From NCBI GenBank assembly GCA_964020085.1, contig OZ026595.1, positions 1,548,501 through 1,612,500 of the forward strand: 64,000 nt of DNA, given 5' to 3'. Source of the DNA: Micromussa lordhowensis. Lineage: Eukaryota; Cnidaria; Anthozoa; Scleractinia; Lobophylliidae. How positions within the stretch are numbered: the stretch's first letter is position 1; each line of letters starts with the position of its first letter. The translations under genes and the position numbers were made by a program. The notes under the pieces were generated by a model. That model had not been told where the DNA came from. It saw nothing but the letters and a program-made list of their open reading frames with translations, and ran no database searches. Below are positions 43,772 to 55,811 of this stretch, one piece after another.

Positions 43772-46700
43772 TTTTCCTCTATTCTGGCGTTCACACCCGA
43801 ACTAGAGCTTTTGTCACAAAGCCGGGACTTCCCCAGCGATGAACGTAAACGGTTGAATAGCGAAGATGAAAAAACGTGCAAATCTTAATAATATTTTATT
43901 CACTTATAAATTGTACCATGAAGGGAAATGAACCCATTTTGGGATTTCTCGAGCATTATAAAAATTTAATATGTAATACATGTTCACTTACATCCCGAGT
44001 GAATTACCACCTCGGCTCAGTTTCCAGCCGTGGGTGTTTCGCCGAACATTTCGTTTGTTACTAGCATAATTGGAAATACTGTGTTTTTTTTGCCAATATA
44101 TAATGGACTTCTCTAAACTTCAAAAGCTTGAAAATGCAAAAATAACAGCTGGATAAGCAGTTTAGTCAATCATTGGCGCCCTGTATTGAGAATCGTCCTC
44201 TCTTTTCAATACTGAAGCCGCCGGTTTGGATGTTTTTGTTTTCGCAATGTAATGATCCGTCTTACAAATTCACTCTAATCTCGCTTTTGGAGTCACAAGA
44301 CTAGCGAGACTTTGGTTAAAACCAAGATAACACATAAGCAAATTGTTGGGTAAATTCCTCCTTGGATTAAATTAACCTGTTATGCAAATTATTCAGGGAC
44401 TTGAGGGTAATCTGCCAAGTGTCTTTATACCATGCACTTGTATTTTCACCTGTTTTTCTTTTCGCTCGTTTTCTGGCGAGAGGCACAGTTGGGAGTACGT
44501 TCAAAAAAATCGAAGCTATAAATCTTTCAAGGCAGCGAACAACACATTATCGAGCTGTTTTCACGCAGTAAATCAAAGCAGGTGCATCCGAACTACGTCA
44601 GCCACTTATCAAGTTGCAATTTCACCGACTTAGCGTTCTGCTTTTAATTCTTCAAATTCCCTCTGCATTTACCAGCTTGCTCGCTCATCTTGCTTTGTTC
44701 GACGGTCAAGGAAGCTAATTGAAACTGAGGTACGATAACATTTATTTATCGTTCAAATAACAACACATTTATTTTGTATCTAGTTAAGTTATTACAAGAA
44801 CTTCGGATAAAAACTTTTCGTTGTTATTAAATAGACCAGCGGAAGCGATGAAACAGCCATTATCTCGAACACTCCATCTTAACACAACCTCAGTAAAACA
44901 GTCATGCGGAAATTTAACTGAAAAAAAGGGTCGACGATTCGAATAAATTGTTGGCGAATTTTTCTTTTCAGTGCTTTGTTTAGCTGAAAAAAAGCCACCA
45001 AGAAAGTTGTTGGGAAAAAAATGAAGTCGTTTCTTTTTAAATCTTCACACAGAACGTAGTTTTAAGCATGTTAGTTAATGTTAAGGGGTGAATCTCCGGG
45101 AAGGATCAAAGGCTCGTTTGATTTTTAAATATGTTTGAAACCAAACGTGTCAAATATTTTAATTTTAGTATATAAAATGACGAGTGGTTTTTATTTGGAA
45201 AATGAATAAAAAAGAATTACTAGTCTAAGCAAGAGAAAAAAAATATCCAACATTGTTTCTTATTCAATAATTTTCTTCCAAAACTCTGCTGGGAAAACGG
45301 ACTAGTAAATTACAAATTGTTTTCTCCTAATTAAACTAATGATTTTTTTCATCAGCCTCAGTTTCGGAGTTATTGACATTTCGCACCTGATGGCAAATAA
45401 AGGTTTCAGTAATGGTTTTGCCTACACGCAATTTTTAGCTCTTTTTATTGTAAATCGTTGCGGGGTTTTATTGCATACATTTTGTTATTGTGACTACAGT
45501 CAAATGAGAAATAAAATCATGCTGCCACGAAGCCTATCAGATCTCACACGTTCCTACTGCATACAGTATGAACGATGAATGATAAGCCAGATGTCAGAAC
45601 GACCTCGGAATAATTTGCAAAATTTGATAATAATAAGATAAAATTCATCTTAAAAAAGGAAGGCACGAAGTTTTGTGCGAAATATCCCTGAAAAAGTGCA
45701 AGAAAAATTCTAAAATTAATGACAAATTTCAATTTGGTTTGAATAAGCTCAAGTCTTCAGCTTCCACTTCATCCCTTAGCAAATTGTTCCATAGTTTATC
45801 TATCCTAGTGGAAAAGGAATATTTTATAAAAATTCAGCCTCCAGTCCCAAGATGTGACTCTGGTACAAATTTGACTTACATCACAACTTAGCGGATATAA
45901 AAGTGGTGAAAGTGGTGATAACTTAAATGGAAAATACATTAAATGACAAATTAGAACGAAGTAATGTTTCGACAATGGTCGCTGTAATGGCACATTACGT
46001 CGCGTTTTAAATCATATATAAAATGATTTGTTAAGAGAATTTTCATTAACAACTTAATGGAAAGTTCAAATGGACCGACAGTTTACAGTTAAGTGTCAGA
46101 ATTAGAACATGCATAAAAACCCGTAAATCCCGCTCACAACTAAATAAAAACGGCAAGAACGTTAGCATCCAAGAGAAAAACAACTCCGATTTCCAACAAG
46201 CCGGGGAGCTAAAATTTGCGTTCTGGCTTCACTATTCGGCAAGAAAATCCTCTCACCCTTTTGCATTACGCAAAGTGTGAAAACCATGACTGAACAAGGT
46301 TACCAGTTTGCGACCGTCGCTTAAAATAATCTACTACTGAATTTTCGATCTGCTAATCACAATTATTCTCATAAGTGATCAGCGCTCGATTTCCTCTTAC
46401 AGTATCGATACTTTTTCAAGCAGATATGCGTTGAGAATAAAAAAAATCGTCAACTACTGCATACTGTTTTGATCTCAGAAATAACATTAAAAGAGTTCGG
46501 TAACGAGAATTTTCTTGATTATCGAAAATCGAAAAAGAAAAAAAAAACTGAAAACGGAAAACGCCTCCTATGTACAGCCGTTGATAATACAGTTACTAGC
46601 AGTTATTCGCGCTAATTTCCCACTCGGAATCCTTCGGGTTTGCTTTCCCCGCCTTCATTAGGGAAATTGTTATCAAACAAACTGGGATTAAAAAGGCAAA

Positions 46701-48945
46701 ACAAAAATAAGAAAGTCAGTAGAATTCTGAACTGTGAACTTGCTCCCAGTGTCCTCTCGTTGTAAGAGGAGAGAACATAACGTTGCTGTTATCTCTTGTC
46801 GGGGAATCGAAAAGCGGGCGAGATGAAAGATAAAAATTTCATGACCGCGTTTTCTCGAGGGAAAGAACAAAGTGCGACAGCAAGAACTCAGGGCATGCGA
46901 CAGCCGCAACAGTCGCGAATCGACGCGTCCCGTGACCCGCAGTCTTCGAAAACTAGCATTTGTGCTGCACGTGTAGATCACGTGTTTATTTTAACCTCCA
47001 AAAATAGCCTTGACTACCGGCAAACTAGCTTTAAAAGGCCTCCAATCCTGGCATGGAAAAATGCTGGTTTGACATCATGCAGTAATGGGGCTTTTATTGC
47101 ATTACTATTTTTTGAATGAAAGTTTTCGCAAAAGCTGACTTCAAGGCCAGTTTTGAAGCTTACCATTTCGTCTTAAAAGTTAGGCGCCTACAGCTGCAAC
47201 AGAGAAGAAAAAGATTCTGTACCTTTAATATTTCTGCTTGTTTTCTGCTGTTTACTGAAAATTACCCGCCTCTTACTGTGGCGAAGTTTTGGACGTTTAA
47301 AAAGCCAATGTTGAACAAGCACTGTTTTCCTGTATTTGCGTTTGAAAGAAATTTGGATTATATGCAAGAGGCATCAAACTGTCATTGAGTGTCACTAACT
47401 GTCGTTTCAACGACAGAGAATAATAACCGGAGAAAAAGGTGCGAATAAAGAACAAAAAATAATTACAACAGCTAATGCATCATCGAAACGGAAAACAGTT
47501 TCATATAGGAATCTTAAAACTTGATAAAGCAATGGGGAAAATTCTGGAAAATTTTACTATCTGAAAATGGTTGTTATTCTTAATCTAAACTGATAGAATA
47601 TATTCCGGATGTATAAATGACGAGTAACCTAATAACTTGAACTATACAAATGATAAAAGCGAACGGCTTCGCCAGCTTTAATTACAGTATTGGCGCAGTT
47701 AAATGAAATTGAACAACACACCCTACGGTTATGACGTAAATCCGTTAAGAGCAAACACTTCTGTTTATTCGATAGCCAATAGAAAGTCAGCCTTTTGACT
47801 TAGAGAAGTCCGCTCTTTGTAGATATACAAACAGCGTTTGTCGATCAAATCTGATTCTGATCACTTTTAATCGCAAGGAAATGCAGTTTAGGTTTCGTGT
47901 GCATTACTTGATTCATAATGATTTTTTTTTGCGGAGTGATTACTGGCTAGACAGGATACGACGGAAAGCTCGTGTACTTTCGAGGCATTGAAATTATTGC
48001 TTTCAATTTGATTGGATTGAAAGATTTAAAGCAGTAAGTAACATTATACTCTGTTGACCCGATCGAGGGATTTTACAACAACTCTGTATTCGCGGATTGG
48101 TGCGGGTAAGTCCATTCAATTCATCTCACTTTTATTTAGTCTTTTTGTATTTATCGACCAAGGTATTTAAAGAGGTTTTTCCTTTTACCATCTTCTCTAA
48201 TAAACGAAAAAGAGATTGTATGTTAGAAAGAGCGTTAAGACGCAAGAATAGCTTCTAACATTCCCTTAATGTAATTGACAAAGCCGACCAAATCTTTATA
48301 AGCAGAACTCAACCCTGGCCATTTATTAGTGATGAAAAACCACTGTGTATCCCTAACAGGGTACCAAATAGTCAATTTCACTATTTTTTCAGTATCTCGT
48401 GAGAATTGTTACGAGATATGAAACCTGTTCAAAAAAACTGCTGCGAGATTCTTTACATCCAAGCTAGCCATATCAGAGCCGGGCTAATTCTCAGCTAAGC
48501 ACAAATCACAGTATTAAACGAGAATTATAAAGGAAAGTTAACATGACATATATATATAGAAGAAAATATGGCTATCGGACAAGATAAACATGCTGGTTTG
48601 TCCAACTTAAAGGTCATGTTTACTTATGCCTGTGGCAGTGTTTTCCTCTTGAGCTAATCTTACAGGCGAAACAAGTATTACCGCCCCGGCCGCCGCCGCC
48701 GCCTCGGAGTAATTGCCAAACTCGAATATTAAGGAGGTTACGTGAATACAATTATAAAAGCCTCTTGGCTTCAAAATTAATCTTTAGATGTCCAAAAGAT
48801 AGATTTCTTATCAAAAGTAAATTCGATGCAAAGCATGCTACTAAAAAATGGAAAAGGAAACAAATTTAAAATTAACTGTTTATCTTTCCGCGCGAACTTG
48901 TCAGTTGGTATTGACAAAACATCAAGAAATTTTATTTTACTACAT
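43772..48945. other. Long gene-poor region
   Basis: No gene is supported. It is AT-rich with scattered short frames. 46796-47119 (+) and 46688-46981 (-) are overlapping frames without recognisable domains. A CCGCCGCCGCC cluster at about 48690-48706 is the only GC-rich spot. A LINE remnant is at 45734-45830. Confidence 0.5.
45734..45830 (-). mobile_element. Small LINE polymerase remnant
   Basis: On the minus strand YSFSTRIDKLWNNLL followed by DEVEAEDLSLFKPN matches the usual last residues of CR1/L2-type polymerases (compare WNSLP...AEDLSTFKR at 15.8-16.0 kb). Only about 100 bp are recognisable. Confidence 0.55.
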
Positions 48946-49070
48946 AAATTTGTAACGTTTAAAACTAGAGTCATTCTCTGTTACACCCTGAGGAAGGAAG
49001 GCCGTGCCTTCCGAAATATTGGAAAATATATCCCTATACTGTGTAATCAGCCTTGCTTATTCTCGTGTAC
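48946..49070 (+). mobile_element. Inverted 3'-end fragment of a Penelope-like element
   Basis: About 120 bp nearly identical to the inverse of 49411-49535. It includes GTTACACCCTGAGGAAGG and CCGAAATATTGG. No coding part accompanies this copy. Together the two make a large inverted repeat with a 340-bp spacer. Confidence 0.6.
48988..49016 (+). ncRNA. Hammerhead-ribozyme-like core, copy 1
   Basis: CTGAGGA (fits CUGANGA), an unpaired A, stem II GGAAGGC-CGT-GCCTTCC with seven perfect pairs, then GAAA. This is the spacing of a hammerhead core. Flanking TTACAC and GTGTAA (49041-49046) could pair as stem I. A proper UH cleavage site next to that stem is not seen, so activity is doubtful. Confidence 0.35.
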
Positions 49071-49244
49071 TAATGAAATACCAGGATTTTGCCTTTTACT
49101 AAAAAATCACATCTTCATCGCGCGCAATGAAGCTACTATTTTTATCTTTCACGTGTGAGGATATTGAAAAGATCACCATTGCCATGGTTACATAATAACT
49201 TTAACTGAACTTAGATGTGTTGCCGTGTGATCAAAACATCATCG

Positions 49245-49372
49245 GATCCTCCTCGGATATCTTCGGAAATCTTCGGTAATCTTCGGAAATGTTTGGAAAC
49301 GTTTGTCTGGCCTTCCGCCAACTTTTGGAAAATCTTCGGAAAGTGTTCGGAAATCTTCGGAAAATCGTAAAA
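49245..49372. repeat. Imperfect ATCTTCGGAA tandem repeat
   Basis: Words TCTTCGGAA(A) recur at 10-14-bp spacing about eight times, diverged, between the two inverted retroelement ends. Confidence 0.75.
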
Positions 49373-49410
49373 AAGTCGTCATTAGTATGTTTATATAATA
49401 AACAGAACAT

Positions 49411-49983
49411 TACATGAGAATAAGCAAGGCTGATTACACAGTATAGGGATATATTTTCCAATATTTCGGAAGGCACGGCCTTCCTTCCTCAGGGTGTAAC
49501 AGAGAATGACTCTAGTTTTAAACGTTACAAATTTAAAATATGGGAAATAAGATATAACTAGTGAAAAGATAAATGTAACAAAAGTTTGATAGACAGGGCT
49601 AAGTAATAAATAACGATGAAAAAAGTAACGTAAAAATTTAAAAATTTGAAATTTGAAAATATGGTAAAACGTTACAGCCTGAAAAGTAGCAATGAGCAGC
49701 TATAAATAGTACAGGTGACCTAAACATAGAAAGCTAATACAAAAGAAACGTACTAAGTTTCATCTTTCTTATTGAGACCATGAGGTTCAATTTTATGCCC
49801 GCTTGTGGATACGAATTTTATCTTCTTGTGTTCAACTCGATATCTCACTACGTGAAGTGGTCTCCTAAAAATAATGCAGATCTTTTCCACGTGAATTTGT
49901 AAGTTTGAATAGAAATGTTTCAATATAAGGCTTTCTGTTGGTCCTGGTTTATAATCAATGCTACTGTGATATAATGTAAGCAA
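49411..49983 (-). mobile_element. Probable Penelope-like retroelement 3' end
   Basis: The minus-strand frame 49753-49983 ends EPHGLNKKDET, similar to the end of the endonuclease-bearing polyprotein in Penelope-like elements. About 230 bp of AT-rich untranslated sequence follows, then the hammerhead-like motif at 49464-49492. This coding-UTR-ribozyme order is what Penelope-like elements have. The fragment is 5'-truncated. Confidence 0.5.
49464..49492 (-). ncRNA. Hammerhead-ribozyme-like core, copy 2
   Basis: Same sequence as the + strand copy at 48988-49016: CTGAGGA, seven-base-pair stem II, GAAA. Both copies are unchanged across the core and about 100 flanking bases. Confidence 0.35.
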
Positions 49984-51089
49984 TTTTTTCCAGGGTTTGG
50001 TAAACTATCTATCGCACATGATTGGCAGTTTGTGTCAAAATTCTACTGGACTCGGCTTAATTATCAAGATCATAACGTGGAACTGAAAGATCTGCATTAA
50101 TTTTTACGAACGCATCAATTCGCGACCACTTCACATAGGAAACAACATTTCAAAGTCTGGAGGAAGTAAGAGTTGACAACTATCCAGCAGAGACTATTTA
50201 GCGTCACTATGTGGGTGAACATTGCATGCTCCCGATTTTTCCTTTTTCAAAATTACATGTAAAATGCTGACATATTTTTTTTAATTTCTTGATAGAATTT
50301 TGGAGTTTCTAACTTCCTGGAAAATTCGTTTCGAATTCCAATTCCGTGCCAGAATGGCGTTGTCACACAAGTAAATGCATGAAGTTCTTGGATAACAAGT
50401 TCAAGTTCAAGTTCATTTATTCACACTTATTCAGTTACAATATAAAAACAATAAAGAATAAAAAAGAAGTAAAAAAAAAAAACAGAGCTGACTATACATT
50501 GAACTAAACATAACAAAGGAAAAAGTGTGTAGCAGCCAAAGGAGCAGAGTTTTCGAGTTGGCTGCTACCACAATTCTGCTTCATGGTGTTACATATAGTT
50601 CGTGCGCATATTTACGTAATCCAGAACTGATCATGTAGATTGCTTTTCAAGTATAAGACGTGAAAATTACTGCACGTTGACTAATTTTTTCAGATTAGAT
50701 AGAAAGCCGACAATGATTTTTTTAAATCTATACAGAAGCGCTTTTAACGTCAACTCTCGATACATGCATTTATTTTTGTTTACTTTTTTTATTGGTTCCT
50801 CCAATCCCTAGCTGATAAAAATTGAAGAAAGTACAACAGTAACAGTAAAAAACATGCATTCATCGAAACTGATTGATTTGTTGCAAAAAAGTACATTGTC
50901 GTGGTTAAAAACATTTTAATAACGAGTTATTAAAGGATCTCGAAAAGTTGCTTTTAAAAAGAAGGCGAAAAGCTTAAGTTAAGGGTCATGTATTATATTA
51001 CATCGCTTTCTCTGAATTCACTTTAAAGTGCATTGTAATTTCAGATTTTGGACTTCGTAAGCCCTCATAGACTTTTCAGACAATCGAAG
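49984..51089. other. Upstream region of the two-exon receptor
   Basis: Apart from the LINE tail at 50399-50500, no feature is seen. Presumed to hold the promoter and any 5' UTR of the receptor gene at 51090. Confidence 0.4.
50399..50500 (-). mobile_element. LINE 3' tail with AACTTG repeats
   Basis: In the minus sense the sequence reads GAATAAATGAACTTGAACTTG and ends with this hexamer repeated. Short tandem repeats after a TAAA-rich 3' UTR are typical of CR1/L2-type LINE ends. A hairpin GTAGCAGCC/GGCTGCTAC lies next to it at about 50530-50570. Confidence 0.5.
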
Positions 51090-53113
51090 ATGGCTAACGG
51101 CACAGCAACCACAACTCTAAACACTTCAACAACCGCCGCCACAGAAGTGCAGTCGTTTAACTTCACAATAAAAGTCGTTTCCACCTTTCTTTTGATTATC
51201 ATCATCATCTTGGCTCTTATCGGCAACTCGCTTGTCATCCGGGCATTTGTGGCCTTCCGGAAGTTACGTAACGTAACTAACTACTTCGTGGTGTCCTTGG
51301 CTGTGACGGACATCTTAGTGGCGGTGTTTTCCATGCCGGTGTGGGTGGCATATCTACTGACTGGACCACAATGGGAATTCTCCATGTTGCTGATGAAGAT
51401 CTGGCAGTCCGTCGACATCTTGTGCGGTGTGGCGTCAATTTCCCATCTCCTGCTCATCAGCATCGAGCGTTACATCTGCATCTCGACGCCGCTGACGTAC
51501 CACAGTGTCGTGACAACGCCAAAAACACGCGTCGCCATCTGCGCGGCGTGGTCTTTTGCGCTACTGATGACCGTAATCAAACTCGTACTCTGGGCAAAGT
51601 CGCACTCCACTGCTTACCAATTGGTCGCATTCTCTCTGTGTTTTGCGGCGCCTGTGGTAATCATGAGCTACGCATATCTTATGATCTTCAAAGTTTCTCG
51701 CACTCAAGCCAAAAAGATGGTGTTAAAGATTGGTGAGAAAACCAAAAGGTTCTGTCTCCCAAAGGAGCTGAAAGCTGCCAAGACATTGGGTGTGGTGATG
51801 GGGGCGTTTGTGATCTGTTGGTTTCCGTTTTTCTTTCTCAATATCTTCAATGCACTTTGCCGGTGAGTTCAATCGAAAATATCTATATCAAAATGGTCAA
51901 GGTCTATTGTGTGCTTACGGATGAGCAGGATGAGATTCTACAGCAGTGCTAATTCTTACCTCAGATTTCAGTGCAGCATGAAGTCAGTACATGTTTGCCC
52001 GCCCCCACCCCACCCCCAGATTGGATACTAGCCATCAAAGACTATCCTTCCGTGCTCCCTCGCCGCAATCCCTGCAAAAACGTTGTCAATGAACATTTGA
52101 CTTCATCCATGTTTCTGGGTGGGGAGGGTACGGTGTGAAGTAAAATGCCTAACACAAGAAAACAGCACCGTTAAAGATGATTTTCAGTCCGTACTGCGCG
52201 CTCTTGAGAGTTGTTTACGTTTTTTGTTTTGTTTCATGCATGACGTCACTACTTCGCAAATAATTATTACATAAAGTTTCAAAACAACCGCCGTTATGGA
52301 TGCGAAGCGGTCGAAGCTTTATGCTTCGTTTTTTCTCATATCAATTGATGAAACAACTTCGCAGCTGTAAAAATCAATGAAGCTCTTGGCAAAAGAATTT
52401 GAAAGGCCTCAAAGATAAGGTATGTAGTTCGTAATGAATATTTAGTAACATCGATTTGCATTTCATCGAGTCGGAACTTTATATAAACATTAGGGTGCTG
52501 AGACTGCGCAGTACGGACTGGAAATCATCTTTAAACCAAAGCCTATGTTTGGAGTCCAACAAATAAACCCTGAGATCACTGTTCCTAAGACAAAAAGAGC
52601 TTATAGTACAAATTCACCGTCCTCGCCATCGTTCGGTTCATAATTGCATGTTTCACTTTCAAAAGACGAATTCCAAACAAACTAAAAGTTTATAGTAAGC
52701 GGACACCGTGACCTGTTCATAGGAAGAATCTAACAAAATACTGTATTCCCTGGAATTTCAGTAAATGCCATATTCAAGTAGAGGCAGTGATGATTGCAAA
52801 GGGACTTCATTACTTCAACTCCTTCCTGAACCCCATCATCTACAGCTTGATGAACCAGCAATTTAAGACTGCCTTTAAACATCTCTTCAAATTCACCTAC
52901 TCCAGTCTAACCGGCAGAGTTCCCTCGTTTACAAAGTCAGAAATCGACAGACAATTGTCTTTCTCAACACGAACACGAGGGATCACTTACTTGAAAAGCA
53001 GATCATCTACGCTCGACAAAACCAACTGTAAGACAACCAGAGAAGAGAGTGTGGGTAACTTGTCAGGAAAAAACTATGCAATCGACCAGCCAGTAAATAA
53101 CCCGGGTGAATAA
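51090..53113 (+). CDS. Aminergic-type class A GPCR, two exons
   Basis: Exons 51090-51862 and 52762-53113 (stop TAA) give 374 residues. The exons join through an Arg codon (CG|T) in the loop between TM6 and TM7. The N-terminus is Thr/Asn-rich with N-glycosylation sites (NGT, NTS, NFT). Hallmarks are GNSLV in TM1, LAVTD in TM2 (2.50), Asp 3.32 in SVDILCG (17 residues before ERY), CWFPFF in TM6 and NPIIY in TM7, with Tyr 7.43 (LHYFN). Asp 3.32 and Tyr 7.43 form the amine-binding pair in dopamine, octopamine, adrenergic and serotonin receptors. The motif SMPVWVAYLLTGP is shared with the receptor at 62.6 kb. The C-tail is Ser/Thr-rich. Ligand specificity cannot be assigned. A TTAA-type MITE sits in its intron. 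Confidence 0.93.
52175..52530. repeat. TTAA-type MITE, copy 2
   Basis: 356 bp with ends AGATGATTTTCAGTCCGTAC and GTACGGACTGGAAATCATCT, flanked on both sides by TTAA (52171-52174 and 52531-52534). It is the inverted-orientation sibling of 26511-26864 and better preserved. In the receptor gene intron. Confidence 0.9.
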
Positions 53114-53464
53114 TACATTTACAACGAAATATTTGCAAAAGGAACTTTTCAACTATCCTGCCTCACTAACTAACATAGTTTTCAATGACTCATCCAAATA
53201 TTTATTTAGGTAAGTACGATTTGCGACTGTTAGAAAGTGCAGCTAAGAGTTCTTCACAATATTCTGTTCAAAATGGTCGCTTTTGCTAGACCCCAGGCTG
53301 TTCTCGATCTTGCGGAACCGTCGATAGGTTTCGCACGCTCGCCTGTTCGTTGAACACACGGCTTCCCTTTATGCAACGCAACAGTTATAAGACTTTCACA
53401 TGAAATTAGTTCTTTTGTGTGATCAGCAGTTGATGAATTTCGCTTGCAATTAAAATTAGTATCA

Positions 53465-53825
53465 TTGAGGCCCCTTCCAAACTAGGCCGGAGAATTTTCA
53501 ATGGAAACGTAGGTTTCACTCTGAAAAGGCATCACATGTTTAAAGACGATACATTCCGGCCCCAGTCATTTTGGGTGATTTGTGTTGAGGAAACCTCAGT
53601 CAGGGAAATCACATGAATATCGTGACGCCATGATTTTCGAAAAGGTCATTTTTCAAAATGTTTTCCATCCACACGAAAACGAAAAGCCGGCGTTTTCAAA
53701 TTCCTCCGGTTTGAAGAGTGTTTTCGAAAAAATCCGTTTTAGTGTGGACGGTAGGCCTAACCGTAGAAGTAAAGCTGCGTTTTCAAACTGATTTCTCGTA
53801 GTGTGGACGCTGGCTGAAAGGGGTT
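53465..53825. repeat. Repeat rich in TTTTCNNNNNGTGTGGACG words
   Basis: Contains repeated GTTTTCGAAAA, CGTTTTCAAA and TAGTGTGGACG words; the left end GAGGCCCCTTCC and right end GCTGAAAGGGG are partly inverted. Probably a MITE. The rest of 53114-55811 shows no gene. Confidence 0.5.
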
Positions 53826-54423
53826 ATGTATGATGAGCTAGTTTTATACGTCATGGCATGGCAGCTCTCTTATGATCCCTTTGAGGTTTCATGCAAAGAA
53901 AAAATGCCAACAGAGGTTGAACGTGACGATTCTCCCGGATTCTCTGCCATGCAGGGAAGAATTGCAATCAGAAACAGACATGTCATTGGGGTTTGTAGTC
54001 GGGGTTTCCTTGAAATGCTCATTTGATTGATATGTTTAACATCGATGTAGATAGAGAAGAGATCACTGAATTTCAAATAAATACGAAAACGATGTCATAT
54101 ATCACCAATTTTATTTCATTTTCTCAAGGAACGGTAATAGCAAGGCTGTCCTGGGATGGAATTGGAAAGTTTAAATGTGGATTAGATCACAAATATATGG
54201 GTTCAGTGTAACTATTTTTTTACTAACAATCGGTGAAACCCGGATTAACTTTTGAACAACTTGAACATGTGGTTTGACGATATGCTGTCCTATTATTTTT
54301 GTAGGATACAACTTTTGAATTTGGTTTCTTCATCACAGCCGACTGGCTCTCACAGCAAAACAGATGAATCAGTAATAACGTTTTGTTAAACGTGATTCGG
54401 CCTCATTAACATATCTTATGTTT

Positions 54424-54702
54424 AAGGTGGACTATTGGACTTTTGAGGGGGGAGGGGGCTGGGTGATTGATAAAGGCAATTTTTTAAACCCTATTATGGA
54501 CTATGAAATTATTTCTCGCTCGTGTTTGCATGTTTTTTTCTCTGTGCGTTTTTTCGGCTAACTGAACGTGCATGTATCTTTTTTGGTGGTGTTCGAGTGC
54601 ATGAAGTTTTTCCTGGTGGGAGTATGTTTGCAGGAGATCTTTCTCAAAATAACTCACCCACTCCTCCCCCCTGGCTCAAAAGTCGAATGGTCTATCCCAT
54701 AG
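54424..54702. repeat. Foldback repeat with GGACTATTGGACTTTTGAG ends
   Basis: Left end GGTGGACTATTGGACTTTTG then AGGGGGGAG; right end CTCCTCCCCCC then CTCAAAAGTCGAATGGTCTA. The ends are inverted with a few mismatches; 280 bp overall, non-coding. Confidence 0.7.
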
Positions 54703-55811
54703 GTTGTCAGTGACACATAAGCAAGCAGATAAATATTTTCAAGGTAGTAATATGTAACCATGGGCAATGATAAGTGAACAATTTGAATATAGAATGAAAT
54801 ATCGCTTTTAAAACTCAAGGAAGTGTGGAAACGTAATGTAATTAGCTTTAAAGCATTGTTCAAATGTGCTTTAGATTTTCTTAAAAACTAGACATGAATA
54901 AATTTTACAAACTGTCTAACACTAATATTCGTTCGTTGTTAGCTGAATGTCTAATCTTTAAATGTGACACACAATATCAAATACCAAGGAAAGATCTAGT
55001 GAAATAAGAAAACGGTTTCTTCGAATCAAAAAACTTATCTATATACAACGTACATTAAAAAGAATCTTAACAACAGCATTGTCCAAAATAATGGACGAAA
55101 TGCTAAAAGTCATACTCAAACTTTCAGTTCTTTTCCCCGCTATATTACGAGGGTCCTATAAAATTAAAAATATCACAATGCCTCTACGAGACGATAGAGA
55201 CCTTGAAGTCAAATATTATTCTAAAATGATAAATCAATCTCCAATATTTATGAAATGGTTAACCTAAGATAACAGCTAAAACAATTTTCTAATCAGACGT
55301 ACAATTGGGAGGGAGGATTTCTACAAAGCGAGCAATGGCGTTAAGTGTTAAAACCCAGTCAAAGTCTGAGAAAAAAAACATGCGTCCATTCAGATATACG
55401 AAAAACTTGATATCGCGACAGCTTACTACCTAGCACAGCTACAACCTTTAAAATTTGGTCAGTAAAATCCTTTGCCTAATATCTTAAGTTCGCCATTCAC
55501 AGATCTCTCAGAATTCCTTTTTTTATGGAAACTGATTATACAGACGTGAACTGAATCCGACGTTTTCTTGCGCGCGCTGTCAAAAGCGAGAATTAAAATT
55601 AGCACAACATTCGAGGTCAGGCGTACCGCGAATGATTAAAAAAATCAATCAGAAAATAATCGGTGAATAACTGCTTTAATCAAAAAGTAGACCGGAAAAC
55701 TCGGGATTTTCACGGGAGACCACTGAATTATGATATTTAAATATAACGTGAGAAAATAAAAAACCCTTGAAAAGTTAAAGTAGAACAAAGAGACGGTTCA
55801 TTTGAAGAAAG

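Noticed and set aside
46688..47119. Overlapping coding frames on both strands
   Set aside because: No domain or splice pattern; likely part of an unidentified repeat.
49245..49372. Possible CRISPR-like array of TCTTCGGAA units
   Set aside because: Units are short, diverged and without unique spacers; the genome is eukaryotic. It is a degenerate tandem repeat.
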